In this document: one piece after another, positions 17,254 through 25,931 of the stretch
How the letters are laid out: the number at the start of each line of letters is the position of its first letter
Numbering within the stretch: the stretch's first letter is position 1
Assembly (NCBI RefSeq): GCF_004153545.1
Contig: NZ_SDVA01000014.1
Span: forward strand, 27,534-91,533
DNA length: 64,000 nucleotides
Origin: Serinicoccus sediminis
Lineage (GTDB): Bacteria > Actinomycetota > Actinomycetes > Actinomycetales > Dermatophilaceae
Direction of reading: 5' to 3'
The notes under the pieces: model-generated
Told to the model about the DNA's origin: nothing
What the model saw: the letters and a program-made list of their open reading frames with translations, nothing else
The model's database searches: none
Made by a program: the position numbers and the translations under genes

Positions 17254-17547
17254 TCAGCGGGCCTGCACCTGGTTGGAGCGCGCCGACTGCGGCCCGGCAC
17301 CGATCGCGTTGATGGCCTGCACCGTGAACCGGTAGCTTCCCGCCGCGAGGGTCATCGACAGCGACCGCGTCGTGGCCGGCTGGACCGTCGACGTCGTGGT
17401 CGACAGCACCGACCCGTCAGCCGCGATCCGCAGGGCCCGGACCCGGTAGCCCGTGACCGGGGACCCGCCGTTGTTGGTCGGCGGCGTCCACGCCGCCGTC
17501 GCGGTGACCGCCCCGCCGACGGCGCCGGAGGTGGCCGTACCGCAGTG
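17254..17547 (-). pseudogene. 3' remnant of a fibronectin type III domain protein
   Basis: The minus strand ending in the stop at 17254-17256 encodes about 95 residues with a clear FN3 end: AWTPPTNNGGSPVTGYRV, then AGSYRFTVQAINAIGAGPQS and SNQVQAR. No start codon or upstream domains exist; the frame meets unrelated plus-strand coding sequence at about 17540. FN3 repeats of this kind terminate secreted hydrolases or surface proteins in actinobacteria. Only the last domain survives, with its terminator hairpin, so this is a deletion or rearrangement remnant. Confidence 0.7.
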
Positions 17548-17845
17548 GGGGGCGTGGCTGCGGCGGGTGATGGCCCGCCAGGCGTTCCGTCACCGGCTCG
17601 CGTCGGGGTTCCCGCACGACGACGTCGAGGTCGCCAGCCGCACCGGCTCGTTGCTCGCGCTGAGGCACGAGGCCGGTGTCGTCAGCTTCCCGGGTGAGGA
17701 ACCGGTCGCCGTCGCCGTGCTCATTCATGCCCTCAACCCGGCTCAGCACCTGCCTGACGTCGACAGGGTCATCGGGACCATCGGCAGGGTGGCTGTCACG
17801 CCGCTGCGGCGCGTCGGGCCGGTCGGCGATATCCGTAGCGACTGA
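17535..17845 (+). pseudogene. 3' remnant of a class A beta-lactamase-like serine hydrolase
   Basis: The plus strand encodes about 100 residues matching the C-terminal part of a class A beta-lactamase-like protein: RQAFRHRLASGFP, then the KTG-equivalent RTGSLLALRHEAGVV and EPVAVAVLIHALNP, ending at the TGA at 17843. The SxxK and SDN boxes are absent, so it cannot be active. Its 5' side joins the FN3 remnant, which reads the other way, at about 17540. The breakpoint is an old junction of two broken genes. Confidence 0.65.
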
Positions 17846-17901
17846 CCCAGCGGGGTGTCGGCACTTTGAGGTATGCCGTGTGCTGCTGCTTGTCTGGGGA
17901 C

Positions 17902-19158
17902 ATGACTTCCCTGAGGACTCCCTACAGGTTCGCGGTGGCGACATCTGTGGGCTTCGCCGTCCTGAGCGTGGTGGGCCTGGCGGCGTGCGACAGCGGCCCG
18001 GAAGGGTCGCCGTCACAGGTCGCCGAGACCGTCGCCGACGCCCTGGAGGCCGGCGACCTCGGCGGCCTGCCGGTGGTGGACGGGACACCCGAGACGTCGC
18101 AGCAGCAGCTCGAACAGGCCTGGGACGGGTTGGGCGAGGCGCCCCGGTCGGTCGAGGTCATCGAGGTCGAGCCGGCCGACGACGCCATGAGCAGCCGAGC
18201 ACAGATGCGCCTGACCTTCGACCTGCCCGGAGACGGCGCCGATCTGGTCCGTGATGTGCCGGTGCGCATGCGGGTCTCGGAGAACGTCTGGTCCCTGGCC
18301 TGGGAGCACGCCCTGCTCGGGGTCCCCCTGGGGCAGCGGCTACAGGTGGAGCAGGTCCGCGAACCACGGGCCGACATCGTCGACCGGGACGGGGACCCGC
18401 TGGCCACCCGTCGTCCCGTCTGGAGGGTCGGGATCGACAAGACGCGCCTCGCCGGAGAGCAGGCCGCCGCGGCGTCCCGCGACCTCGCCGAGGCTGCCGG
18501 TCTGGACGAGGACGCCTACGCCGACCGCGTGACGTCGGCCGGCCCCGAGGCGTTCGTGGAGCTCATCACCTACCGGCAGGACGACCCCGACGGTCAGGAG
18601 CTGGCGGCGGCCACCGACGGAATACCCGGAGCGACGGCGATCGAGGACGAGCAGGTGCTGGGACCGACCCGGACCTTCGCGCAGCCGTTGCTCGGGACGG
18701 TGGGCCCGGTGACCGCCGAGATGCTCGAGCAGAACCCCGAGCGCTACGAGTCCGGTGACGTCGTCGGCCTCACCGGGCTGCAGGCCGCGTTCGACGACCA
18801 GCTGCGGGGCGAGCCGTCGACCCGCGTGGTGGCGGTGGACGAGGACACGGGTGCCTCGATCCTCGTGATGGAGCAGGAGGCCAAGGCGGGTCAGGAGCTG
18901 CGCCTCACCCTGAGCGGTCCTCTGCAGCGGGAGGCCCACGCGGCGCTCGCAGAGGTCGGGCCACCCTGTGCCCTCGTAGCGCTGGACCACTCGACTGGTG
19001 ACCTGCTGGCCGTCGCGAACGGGCCAGGGTCGCAGGGTGCCTCCACGGCGCTCGCCGGACAGTACGCCCCCGGGTCGACCTTCAAGGTCGCCACCGCACT
19101 CGGGCTGCTGCGTCAGGGCTTCACCCCGGACTCCCAGGCACCTGCACCGAGGATCTAA
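17902..19158 (+). pseudogene. Penicillin-binding protein, MecA-like, 5' part before frameshift
   Basis: Cell-wall transpeptidase, first 418 residues. ATG 17902 begins a lipoprotein-like signal peptide ending VVGLAAC. A MecA-N/NTF2-like domain follows, then the dimerisation region (LGQRLQVEQVREPRADIVDRDG) and the beginning of the transpeptidase domain, with the catalytic SxxK box as GSTFK about residue 395. The frame then stops at 19156-19158, before the SxN and KTG boxes, which continue in another frame immediately downstream. A one-base deletion near 19137-19140 explains the break. Either a real pseudogene or a sequencing error. Confidence 0.82.
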
Positions 19159-19160
19159 CG

Positions 19161-19820
19161 GTGGACGGCTACCGCTTCACGAATGTCCCCGGCTACCCTG
19201 CGTCCGCCCTCGGACCCATCACCCTGACGACCGCGCTGGCCAACTCGTGCAACACCGCCCTGATCGCCGACCGGGACGAGGTGCCGATGACTGCGGTCGC
19301 GGCAGCGGCAGCTGACCTCGGGCTGGGCGCGGTCTGGGACATGCCGGTCACCGCGTTCTCGGACTCCGTCCCGGACACGGTGGACAGCGACACCGAACAC
19401 GCAGCCAGCCTCATCGGCCAGGGGCGGGTGCTCGTCTCCCCAGCCACCATGGCCGCGTTCGCCGGCACGGTCGCCCAAGGCGCGCCGGTGATCCCGCGCA
19501 TTGTGGCGGAGCAACCGGTGCCCGCGCCGACGGGCACCATCCAGCCATCGGAAGCCCAGGCTCTTCAGGACATGATGCGAGCTGTCGTCACCGAGGGAGG
19601 TGCCAGCATCCTGGCCGACAACCCAGGGCCTCCCATCATCGCCAAGACCGGCACGGCGGAGTTCGGGACGCAGGACCCCCTGCAGACGCACGTCTGGATG
19701 ATGGCCGTGCAAGGAGACCTGGCGGTGGCGGTGTTCGTCGAAGAGGGCGAGCTCGGCTCCACCACCGCAGGCCCGATCATGGACGCCTTCCTTACCCGAG
19801 CGCGCGACCTCTCCCCCTAG
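19161..19820 (+). pseudogene. Penicillin-binding protein, 3' part after frameshift
   Basis: Continuation of the transpeptidase domain in the next frame. The homologous reading starts a few codons before 19161 (CTEDLTVDGYRFTNVPGY), so sequence is lost neither before nor after the slip. The SxN box is NSCNTA and the KTG box is AKTGTAEFGT. No ribosome-binding site precedes it, and without the SxxK serine it would be inactive alone. Ends at the TAG at 19818. Confidence 0.82.
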
Positions 19821-20157
19821 GTGTACTGACCGAGCACGTTGGTCACCCGGCTGAAGGGTTGTTGCCGCAGGCCGAGAGGCAGGTGGTGATTGCAGGTGAA
19901 GCCAGGCGGGTGGGGCTGCTCGACAGCGGGTCCTGATGCTGTAGTGCCAGCCTTCGGCCCACCTCTCGACCAGTGGGCTGCTGCACCGACGGCCGGGCAT
20001 CAAACCCCCCAGTCACGTGGGCCAGGGGCACCCGCAGCGGCACTGTCGGACGGGCGTAGCCGTCCTCAGCGCAGCAGTTGCGCGTGTCACGATGCAGTCT
20101 CAGACTAGGCCGCCGTGGGGCATGGACGAGTGCGTGCATGACCGGCACGGATGACTG
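19821..20157. other. Intergenic stretch without recognisable genes
   Basis: Between the penicillin-binding protein and the small DUF1660-like gene I see no domain, no RNA gene and no strong terminator. A weak six-base hairpin (GGACGG/CCGTCC) occurs near 20048-20065. Open frames here are poorly structured and lack start signals. Confidence 0.5.
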
Positions 20158-20319
20158 TTACCCGAATGGGCCCGCCGTGATGGGCGTGATGGCCTCCCCT
20201 CCTCCCGGCGGGGACTCGACTTTCCGGCAGCGCCGGCACTCGAGCACCTTTTCCTCGGTATGGGCCACGACGTTCCAGGCGTGGCCGAAAATCCAGCAGT
20301 ACACCCTCTTCGTATTCAT
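20158..20319 (-). CDS. Small Cys-containing protein, DUF1660-like
   Basis: 53-residue protein with CWIFGHAWNVV followed by LECRRCRK, the pattern of short phage/prophage-associated DUF1660 proteins (Cys near the start, an FGH motif, then a CxxC pair). The cysteines could bind zinc. Function is unknown. The start at 20319 is chosen because similarity begins at MNTKRVYC; no strong ribosome-binding site is visible. An isolated gene in a decayed region, possibly a relic of a mobile element. Confidence 0.5.
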   Translation of the reverse strand: MNTKRVYCWIFGHAWNVVAHTEEKVLECRRCRKVESPPGGGEAITPITAGPFG

Positions 20320-20575
20320 GCGCCATGGTAGGCAGGTGCCACGGTGAGGTTCCATGGTTCTGGGCGTGCCATCCCGATCCGACGACTTCGTGACGAGGAA
20401 CTGGTTGTCGTGCGCACGAACTCGGCAGCCGCCGCCTAGGCAGGAGCAAGTCTTCCGACAGGCACTGCGTACAGTCGCGCGTGGCGGCAGACGAGTGTGG
20501 TGGCACCTGAGCGACGGCACTAGTTGTCCACATTAGCGCCGAGACCGGTGCCGCTGCGAACGACCGACGGCTTGG

Positions 20576-21124
20576 TCACGTGTCGGCGTTGTGTTGCTCT
20601 AGTTGCGGCCTGATGGTTTCCAGGTCGACTGGTGGAATGCGACGGTCTGCGTCGATATAGGTGCCGTCCAATGATTCTGTGAGAACGGCGACCGGATAGT
20701 ACGTGTCTCGGTCCGTGGCCAAGAAAAGGAGCGCGTCCAGGTCCGGCGTGATCCGGGGGCCGCAGGGGTCGGTCCCGGGCCTGTCCTCAGTTGCCACGAC
20801 GTCGACCCTGTCCTCGAGGGGCGAGTCCAACGGGTCGATGATGGCGATGCTCCATCCATGCGCTCCCGGTGGCGCACCCGGGGCCGTGCTCTGGACCTCC
20901 TTCAGCTCCGAGACTCCCTGGATCACAACGTCGGTATCGGCGAGGGCGGCCTCGACGGTTTCGTAGGTCGGGTAGTCCGCGGCACAGTCCCCGATCAACT
21001 CTGTGGGCTCGGCCGTGCCCGGGACGTTGGAGGCGGGGTTCTCGGGAGGTGCTTGACCGCAGGCAGCGAGAAGAACCATGGTTCCCGTAACGGCCAGGGC
21101 CACCCCCACGCTCGTGTGCCTCAC
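20576..21124 (-). CDS. Putative lipoprotein of unknown function
   Basis: 182-residue exported protein. GTG 21124 has GGAGAG upstream and starts a signal peptide ending in the lipobox LLAAC, so the mature protein would be membrane-anchored. The mature part has a Pro/Glu linker then a mixed alpha/beta region (TVEAALADTDVVIQGV, WSIAIIDPLD) with two further cysteines. I do not recognise the family. Divergent from the SARP-type regulator 500 bp away. Confidence 0.65.
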   Translation of the reverse strand: MRHTSVGVALAVTGTMVLLAACGQAPPENPASNVPGTAEPTELIGDCAADYPTYETVEAALADTDVVIQGVSELKEVQSTAPGAPPGAHGWSIAIIDPLDSPLEDRVDVVATEDRPGTDPCGPRITPDLDALLFLATDRDTYYPVAVLTESLDGTYIDADRRIPPVDLETIRPQLEQHNADT

Positions 21125-21627
21125 ATCGGCTCTCCGTTCCTCGGGGGCTGAGCTGGCGGTGGTCAGCAGCACAGTCTTCTGACTCAGGTCAGCAACGATG
21201 GGTTCCACCATTCGGGCCCTGCGCGCAGTCCGAAGGCCTCCAGCCGCTTCCAGCCCACAGCGGCAGGTCCGGATGTACCGCCGGGACTTGTCAGCGGCCA
21301 TCCATGGCCTTGAGGTGACGACGCGTCATGACGAGCTGCGCCGTTCGGGCGACCGGCCCGGTGAGTCGGTCATCAGGCCGCGACACCCCACCCGGAGGTC
21401 CTCCTTGCGTCAACACCCTCGCTGTTGCCCCCCTCCTGGCCGGGTCCACAGACACACTGCGCCCGGGAGTCCGTACACGGCGCGAGCGCTAGGACGCAGC
21501 TCCACCCGAGAGGACGACCGGTGCGCCGTCCGGTGGGACGGTGGAACTGTGGCCGGTCAACCACTAGCATCATGAGTCCAGCGAACCACCGCCCGAGGGG
21601 ACAGAGCCGGCAGGGTCTGGAGGTGCC
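21125..21627. other. Divergent intergenic region, nothing recognised
   Basis: This 503-bp stretch separates a leftward lipoprotein gene and the rightward regulator gene that opens the contractile injection cluster. It must hold both promoters, but I cannot pick out convincing elements. Open frames inside lack domain features and start signals. Confidence 0.45.
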
Positions 21628-22377
21628 ATGGCAGAGACCCAACTCGGTCTACTCGGAGGTTTCACGCTGGAGGTTGACGGCGTGGCGGTGGACCCGCCGG
21701 TGGGCACGCAGCACCTGCTGGCGTGCCTGGCCTTGCGCGGACCCGCACCGCGCCCCCACATCGGTGCGCTGCTGTGGCCGGATCTGTCGGAATCCCGCTC
21801 TCTCGCCTGCCTCCGGACGGTGCTCTGGCGGGTGAACAAGACGCTTCCGGGCGTGGTCTCCACGACGAGGTCCGACCTAGCACTCTCACGACAGGTGCAG
21901 CTGGACATCACTGATGTGACTCGCCTTGCCTCCCGCTACGCCCATCCTCCCCCGAGCACCTCGGGCGAGCCCGATGTCGAGCGGATCCTGACCAGCAGGG
22001 CGAGGCTGTGCTCAGGCCCGCTCCTCCCTGGCTGGTACGAGGACTGGGTGGTCGAGGAACGCGACCGGCTCGAGCAGCTGCGGCTGCACGCCCTAGAGTC
22101 CTGCGCGGTCTGGCTGCTCAAGGCGGGTGAGACGGAGCTCGCGCTGGAGCTGGCCCTGGAGGCCGTGCGCACCGAGCCGCTGCGAGAGAGCGCCGCCGGA
22201 ACCCTCATCTCCGTGCACATCGCCGAGGGCAACATGTGGGAGGCGTTCCGCGAGTTCGAGAGCTATCGGCACAAGGTGCTCGCAGAGCTCGGGCTGCCGC
22301 CCTCGGGTCGCGTCAGCGGCCTCCTGCCCCCGGAGTGGCGGGCCGTGTACGAGAGTCCCATCCATCCGACCAGGTGA
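21628..22377 (+). CDS. SARP/AfsR-type transcriptional activator (BTAD domain)
   Basis: 249-residue regulator. Residues 4-90 form an OmpR-like winged helix (LGLLGGFTLEVDG, ALLWPDLSESRSLACLRT), and residues 110-235 form the bacterial transcriptional activator domain (LEQLRLHALESCAVWLL, EPLRESAAGTLISVHIAEGN). SARP proteins usually activate adjacent clusters, here the contractile injection genes that follow in the same direction. GGAGG four bases before ATG. The length equals minimal SARPs without sensor domains. Confidence 0.85.
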   Translation: MAETQLGLLGGFTLEVDGVAVDPPVGTQHLLACLALRGPAPRPHIGALLWPDLSESRSLACLRTVLWRVNKTLPGVVSTTRSDLALSRQVQLDITDVTRLASRYAHPPPSTSGEPDVERILTSRARLCSGPLLPGWYEDWVVEERDRLEQLRLHALESCAVWLLKAGETELALELALEAVRTEPLRESAAGTLISVHIAEGNMWEAFREFESYRHKVLAELGLPPSGRVSGLLPPEWRAVYESPIHPTR

Positions 22378-22570
22378 CCGGCGAGGCAGTCGCGCGGGCA
22401 CGTTGGCCGGCGAGGCTGTCGACGTGGTCGGCCGGGCGACCGCGCAACGTCGAACAGCCGGCTCCGAGGCCGCTGCCGGCGACCTGTGACGTCGTGGTGA
22501 CGCCCGTGCGGGACGCTGCCCGTAAGCCTTGACGTCCGGGGCGGCCCGGACCGCACGGAGGGAGGTCACG

Positions 22571-23203
22571 GTGGGCCAGGACATGATCACCCTGCGGATC
22601 GAGGCCAGTGATGCCCTGACCGAGATCGGCGCACGAGAGGTGCTCGGCCAGGTGCCGGACCTACAGGTGCTGACCGGCCCGCAGAACGGCATCCCCACAG
22701 ACGTGGTCGTGGTGATCGTCGACACGGTGGACGAGGGTGCTCTAGAGCGGATCCGCCGCGCGCACGCCGTGGACCGGCGCCCCGTCGTGCTGATCGCCGG
22801 CGCCCTCGACCCCGACACGGTTCTCGGCGCCGTGGAGGCGGGAGCCCGGACCATCCTGCGCCGCCAGGACGCGTGTGCCGACACCGTCGCCGACGTGGTC
22901 CGCAGCGCGATGAGGGGCGAGGGGACCGTCCCCTGCGACGTGCTGGGACGGTTGCTAGACCAGGTCGGCCACCTGCAGGCCCAGGTGCTCGAGCCGATGG
23001 GCCTGCGCTTCAACGGGTTGAGCCGTCGCGAGACGGAGGTGCTGCGCCTGGTCGCCGAGGGCCTGGAGACCGCGGAGATCGCGCGGCGCCTCAACTACTC
23101 CCCGCGCACCATCAAGGGCGTGCTGCACGACGTGTCGGTGCGGCTCAACCTGCGCAACCGTGCCCACGCCGTTGCCTACGCCATGCGCGAGGGCCTCATC
23201 TAG
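22571..23203 (+). CDS. LuxR-type response regulator-like protein
   Basis: 210 residues. The N-terminal half resembles a receiver domain (VVVVIVDTVDEGALERI, RPVVLIAGALDPDTVLGAVEAGA) but the usual acidic phosphorylation site is not obvious, so phosphorylation is uncertain. Residues 148-210 form a LuxR/GerE helix-turn-helix (LSRRETEVLRLVAEGL, RTIKGVLHDVSVRL). GTG 22571 is chosen since GGAGG ends five bases upstream. It lies 18 bp before the first structural gene and is likely to regulate the cluster. Confidence 0.85.
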   Translation: MGQDMITLRIEASDALTEIGAREVLGQVPDLQVLTGPQNGIPTDVVVVIVDTVDEGALERIRRAHAVDRRPVVLIAGALDPDTVLGAVEAGARTILRRQDACADTVADVVRSAMRGEGTVPCDVLGRLLDQVGHLQAQVLEPMGLRFNGLSRRETEVLRLVAEGLETAEIARRLNYSPRTIKGVLHDVSVRLNLRNRAHAVAYAMREGLI

Positions 23204-23220
23204 AGGACGGAGGAGGCACC

Positions 23221-23853
23221 GTGATCCAGGACGTCGACGCCGCTCTTCGTTCCCTCCTGCTTCCGGGGGCCGAGGAGCACAGCGCGGAGGTCAGCTTCGA
23301 GGCACCCACCCGTGACTGGGGCGCCCGACGCTCGGGGCCGACCCTGGACGTCTACCTCTTCGACATCCGCGAGGACGTCGACCTGAGGTCGGTGGCCCGA
23401 GAACTAGTGCGTGCACCCGCCGCACAGGAGGGAGACGGTCCGGCCGACATGAGTGTCGGTCATCCGACACCCACCGACGGGGGGCAGCAGGTCGCGGGAC
23501 GGAAAGTCCCACCCCGCTTCTTCCGGCTCTCCTACCTGGTGACCGCCTGGACCACGCGCCCCGAGGACGAGCACCGCATGCTGGCGGACGCACTGCGCAC
23601 GCTGGTGGTGCTGGACGCCCTCCCCGCCTGGTCGCTGACGGACGGCCTCGCCGAGCAGCCCTACACCGTACGGCTCGAGGTCGCCCTGCCGGTCGCCGAG
23701 GACCGAACCGTCTCCGACCTGTGGACCGCCCTCGGTGGCGAGCTCAAGCCGTCCCTGGACCTGGTCGTCACGGCCCCCGTCGACGCCGCGCCCTCGACCT
23801 CCGTCGCGCCGCCGGCACGCCGTCGCGACCTGTCGACGATCCCGCACCGATGA
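23221..23853 (+). CDS. Contractile injection system tube terminator, Pvc16-like (DUF4255)
   Basis: 210-residue DUF4255/Pvc16 family protein. In characterised PVC/Afp-type particles this protein caps the tube and stops polymerisation. The conserved core runs from IQDVDAALRSLLLPGAE through DVYLFDIRED to FRLSYLVTAWTTRPEDEHRMLADALRTLV (split by a variable segment), then VRLEVALPVAEDRTVSDLWTALGG. GTG start with GGAGG at 23210-23214. It overlaps the AAA+ ATPase gene by four bases, as in many eCIS loci where the two genes pair. Confidence 0.85.
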   Translation: MIQDVDAALRSLLLPGAEEHSAEVSFEAPTRDWGARRSGPTLDVYLFDIREDVDLRSVARELVRAPAAQEGDGPADMSVGHPTPTDGGQQVAGRKVPPRFFRLSYLVTAWTTRPEDEHRMLADALRTLVVLDALPAWSLTDGLAEQPYTVRLEVALPVAEDRTVSDLWTALGGELKPSLDLVVTAPVDAAPSTSVAPPARRRDLSTIPHR

Positions 23854-25931
23854 CCACCACGGCTCGGTCAGCACGGGGATCCACCGGCTCCCTCGCCCAC
23901 CTGCTCGGCCGGGTCGCCCTGGTGGAGCTCGCGGTCCGGGAGGCCGTGGCGCGGCGCGGCATCTCCGACCCCGACCCGGTTGACCCGACCCGCGGCGTCT
24001 ACCTCTCCGACGCCTACCTGGCCTGGCTGTTGGACCGCGACGTGCAGAGCCCTGCTGCCTCCAGCACCGAGGCGGATTCCCGCCGGCAACGGCTCGACGC
24101 CGACGCCGACGCCGCCGAGGCCGCGGGCGCGGACCTGCGGCTTCGCCGGTTGTGCCGCTCCTGCGGGCTGGACGCTCTGGAGGAGGAGCTGCTGGTCGTG
24201 GCGGCCGCCCCGATGCTGGACCGCCGTTTCGGCCAGTTCTACGGCTACCTCAACGACGACGTCACCCGTCGCTGGGCGACCGTGGCGCTGGCGGTGGAGC
24301 TGGCCGGTGGCGCCGGCCCGGGCGACCCCCGGCAGTGGCTCCGGCTGACGCCGGGCTCCCGGCTCAGGAGCACCGGACTGCTCGAGGTGGGAGACCCGGA
24401 CGACCCGTTGCCCACGCAGTGCCTGCGGGTCCCCCAGCGCGTGATCGCCCACCTGCTGGGCGACGACTCGCCCGACCCGACGCTGGCGGCGCACCTCGAT
24501 CCCTCCCCTCCGCTTCCGGTCGGCGACCCCGGCCTTCGGCACACCGTGCCCCGCAACCTCGTCCTGCTTCAGCAACCGGGTACCGACGCGGCCTCGGCCG
24601 CGGCGACGTGGTTGACCGGGCACGGGTCCCCGGCCCTGGTCCTGAGGCTGCCACGCGCGCCCTCGGGCGACCAGGGTGTTGAGCTGGTGGACCTGCTGCG
24701 CCGTGAGCGTCTGCTGACCGGCCGCCCGGTCGTGCTGGGGCCGGTCGAGGAGCTGCTGCGGCTAGACAGCGGTGCGGTCGCGGTGCGCAGGTTGCTCGGG
24801 GCCGCCGCTCCCCCCACGGTCCTGTGGGCCGAAGGTCCGGTGGACGCCACCGTCCTGCCCGCCGAGCTGGAGTTCCGCCAGCTGGCCGTTCCGCCGGCCG
24901 AGCACCGTCTGTCCGTCTGGCGGTCCTCGGGGCTGGGAGACCATGTGCCGGACGCCGATCTGCTGGCCCTGGCGGAGCAGTACCGGGTCGGCGCGGCCCG
25001 CATCCGCCGGGCGGTCGCGACCGCCGGGGCGACCCGCCCAGGACGGGTGCCCGACCGTCCCGCCCTGGAGGACGGACTCCGGGCGGGGGACGGGGCAGCG
25101 CTCCAGCAACTGGCGCGGCGGGTCAGGCCGGCGCGCAGCTGGGCCGACCTCGTCCTGCCACCGGCCACCGTGACCGAGCTGCACGAGCTTGTCGGGGCCG
25201 TCCGCCACCGGGACGAGCTTGCCGATGCGTGGGGGCTGGCCCGGGCCGGCACGGCCCGCGGTGTCACCGCCCTGTTCGCCGGGCCGTCCGGCACCGGCAA
25301 GACGCTGGCTGCCGAGGTCCTCACCCACGAGGTCGGCGGGGACCTGTACACGGTCGACCTGGCACGGGTCGTGGACAAGTACGTCGGGGAGACGGAGAAG
25401 AACCTCGACCGGGTACTTCGCGCCGCCGACGGCGTCACGGGCGTGCTCTTCTTCGACGAGGCCGACGCCCTCTTCGGTCGACGTGGCGAGGTGACCTCCG
25501 GACAGGACCGCTACGCCAACCTCGAGGTGTCCTACCTGTTGCAGCGCGTGGAGACGCTGGGCGCCGTGGTGCTGCTGTCCACCAACCTCCGGTCCCAGAT
25601 CGACGAGGCGTTCATCCGACGGGTGGACGCGGTCGTGGAGTTCCCCCAGCCGGACCGGTCCGCGAGGGAGGCGATCTGGCGGCGCCATGTGCGGCTGCTG
25701 CCGCTCGATGACGACGTAGACCTGGACCGCTGCGCGGCGACGTTCGAGCTGGCGGGGGGAAACATCCGCAACGCGGTAGCGGCGGCCGCGTGCCTGGCGG
25801 CCGAGGAGGGGCGCCCCGTGCGGATGTCCGACCTGCTCCGCGGAGTGGAGCGCGAGTTCGCCAAGCTCGGTCGGTTGCGCACGTCCGCGGAGTTCGGCCG
25901 ACCTCCGCGCACTACAGGGGGTGGCCGGTGA
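23850..25931 (+). CDS. Contractile injection system AAA+ ATPase (Pvc15-like)
   Basis: 693-residue ATPase found in all eCIS loci, where it is thought to act in assembly or cargo loading. Residues 1-420 are a winged-helix-containing N-terminal part with a degenerate ATPase-like region; residues 440-670 are the AAA+ module with Walker A GPSGTGKT at about 478-485, Walker B VLFFDEAD about 532-539, sensor LLSTNL and arginine-finger region RRVDAVVEFPQPDR. Translationally coupled on both sides (ATGA with the cap gene, GTGA with the zinc-ribbon gene). Confidence 0.92.
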   Translation: MTTTARSARGSTGSLAHLLGRVALVELAVREAVARRGISDPDPVDPTRGVYLSDAYLAWLLDRDVQSPAASSTEADSRRQRLDADADAAEAAGADLRLRRLCRSCGLDALEEELLVVAAAPMLDRRFGQFYGYLNDDVTRRWATVALAVELAGGAGPGDPRQWLRLTPGSRLRSTGLLEVGDPDDPLPTQCLRVPQRVIAHLLGDDSPDPTLAAHLDPSPPLPVGDPGLRHTVPRNLVLLQQPGTDAASAAATWLTGHGSPALVLRLPRAPSGDQGVELVDLLRRERLLTGRPVVLGPVEELLRLDSGAVAVRRLLGAAAPPTVLWAEGPVDATVLPAELEFRQLAVPPAEHRLSVWRSSGLGDHVPDADLLALAEQYRVGAARIRRAVATAGATRPGRVPDRPALEDGLRAGDGAALQQLARRVRPARSWADLVLPPATVTELHELVGAVRHRDELADAWGLARAGTARGVTALFAGPSGTGKTLAAEVLTHEVGGDLYTVDLARVVDKYVGETEKNLDRVLRAADGVTGVLFFDEADALFGRRGEVTSGQDRYANLEVSYLLQRVETLGAVVLLSTNLRSQIDEAFIRRVDAVVEFPQPDRSAREAIWRRHVRLLPLDDDVDLDRCAATFELAGGNIRNAVAAAACLAAEEGRPVRMSDLLRGVEREFAKLGRLRTSAEFGRPPRTTGGGR

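Noticed and set aside
19125..19165. Programmed frameshift in the penicillin-binding protein
   Set aside because: No slippery heptamer or downstream structure is apparent, and this family is not known to use recoding. A deletion or read error is simpler.
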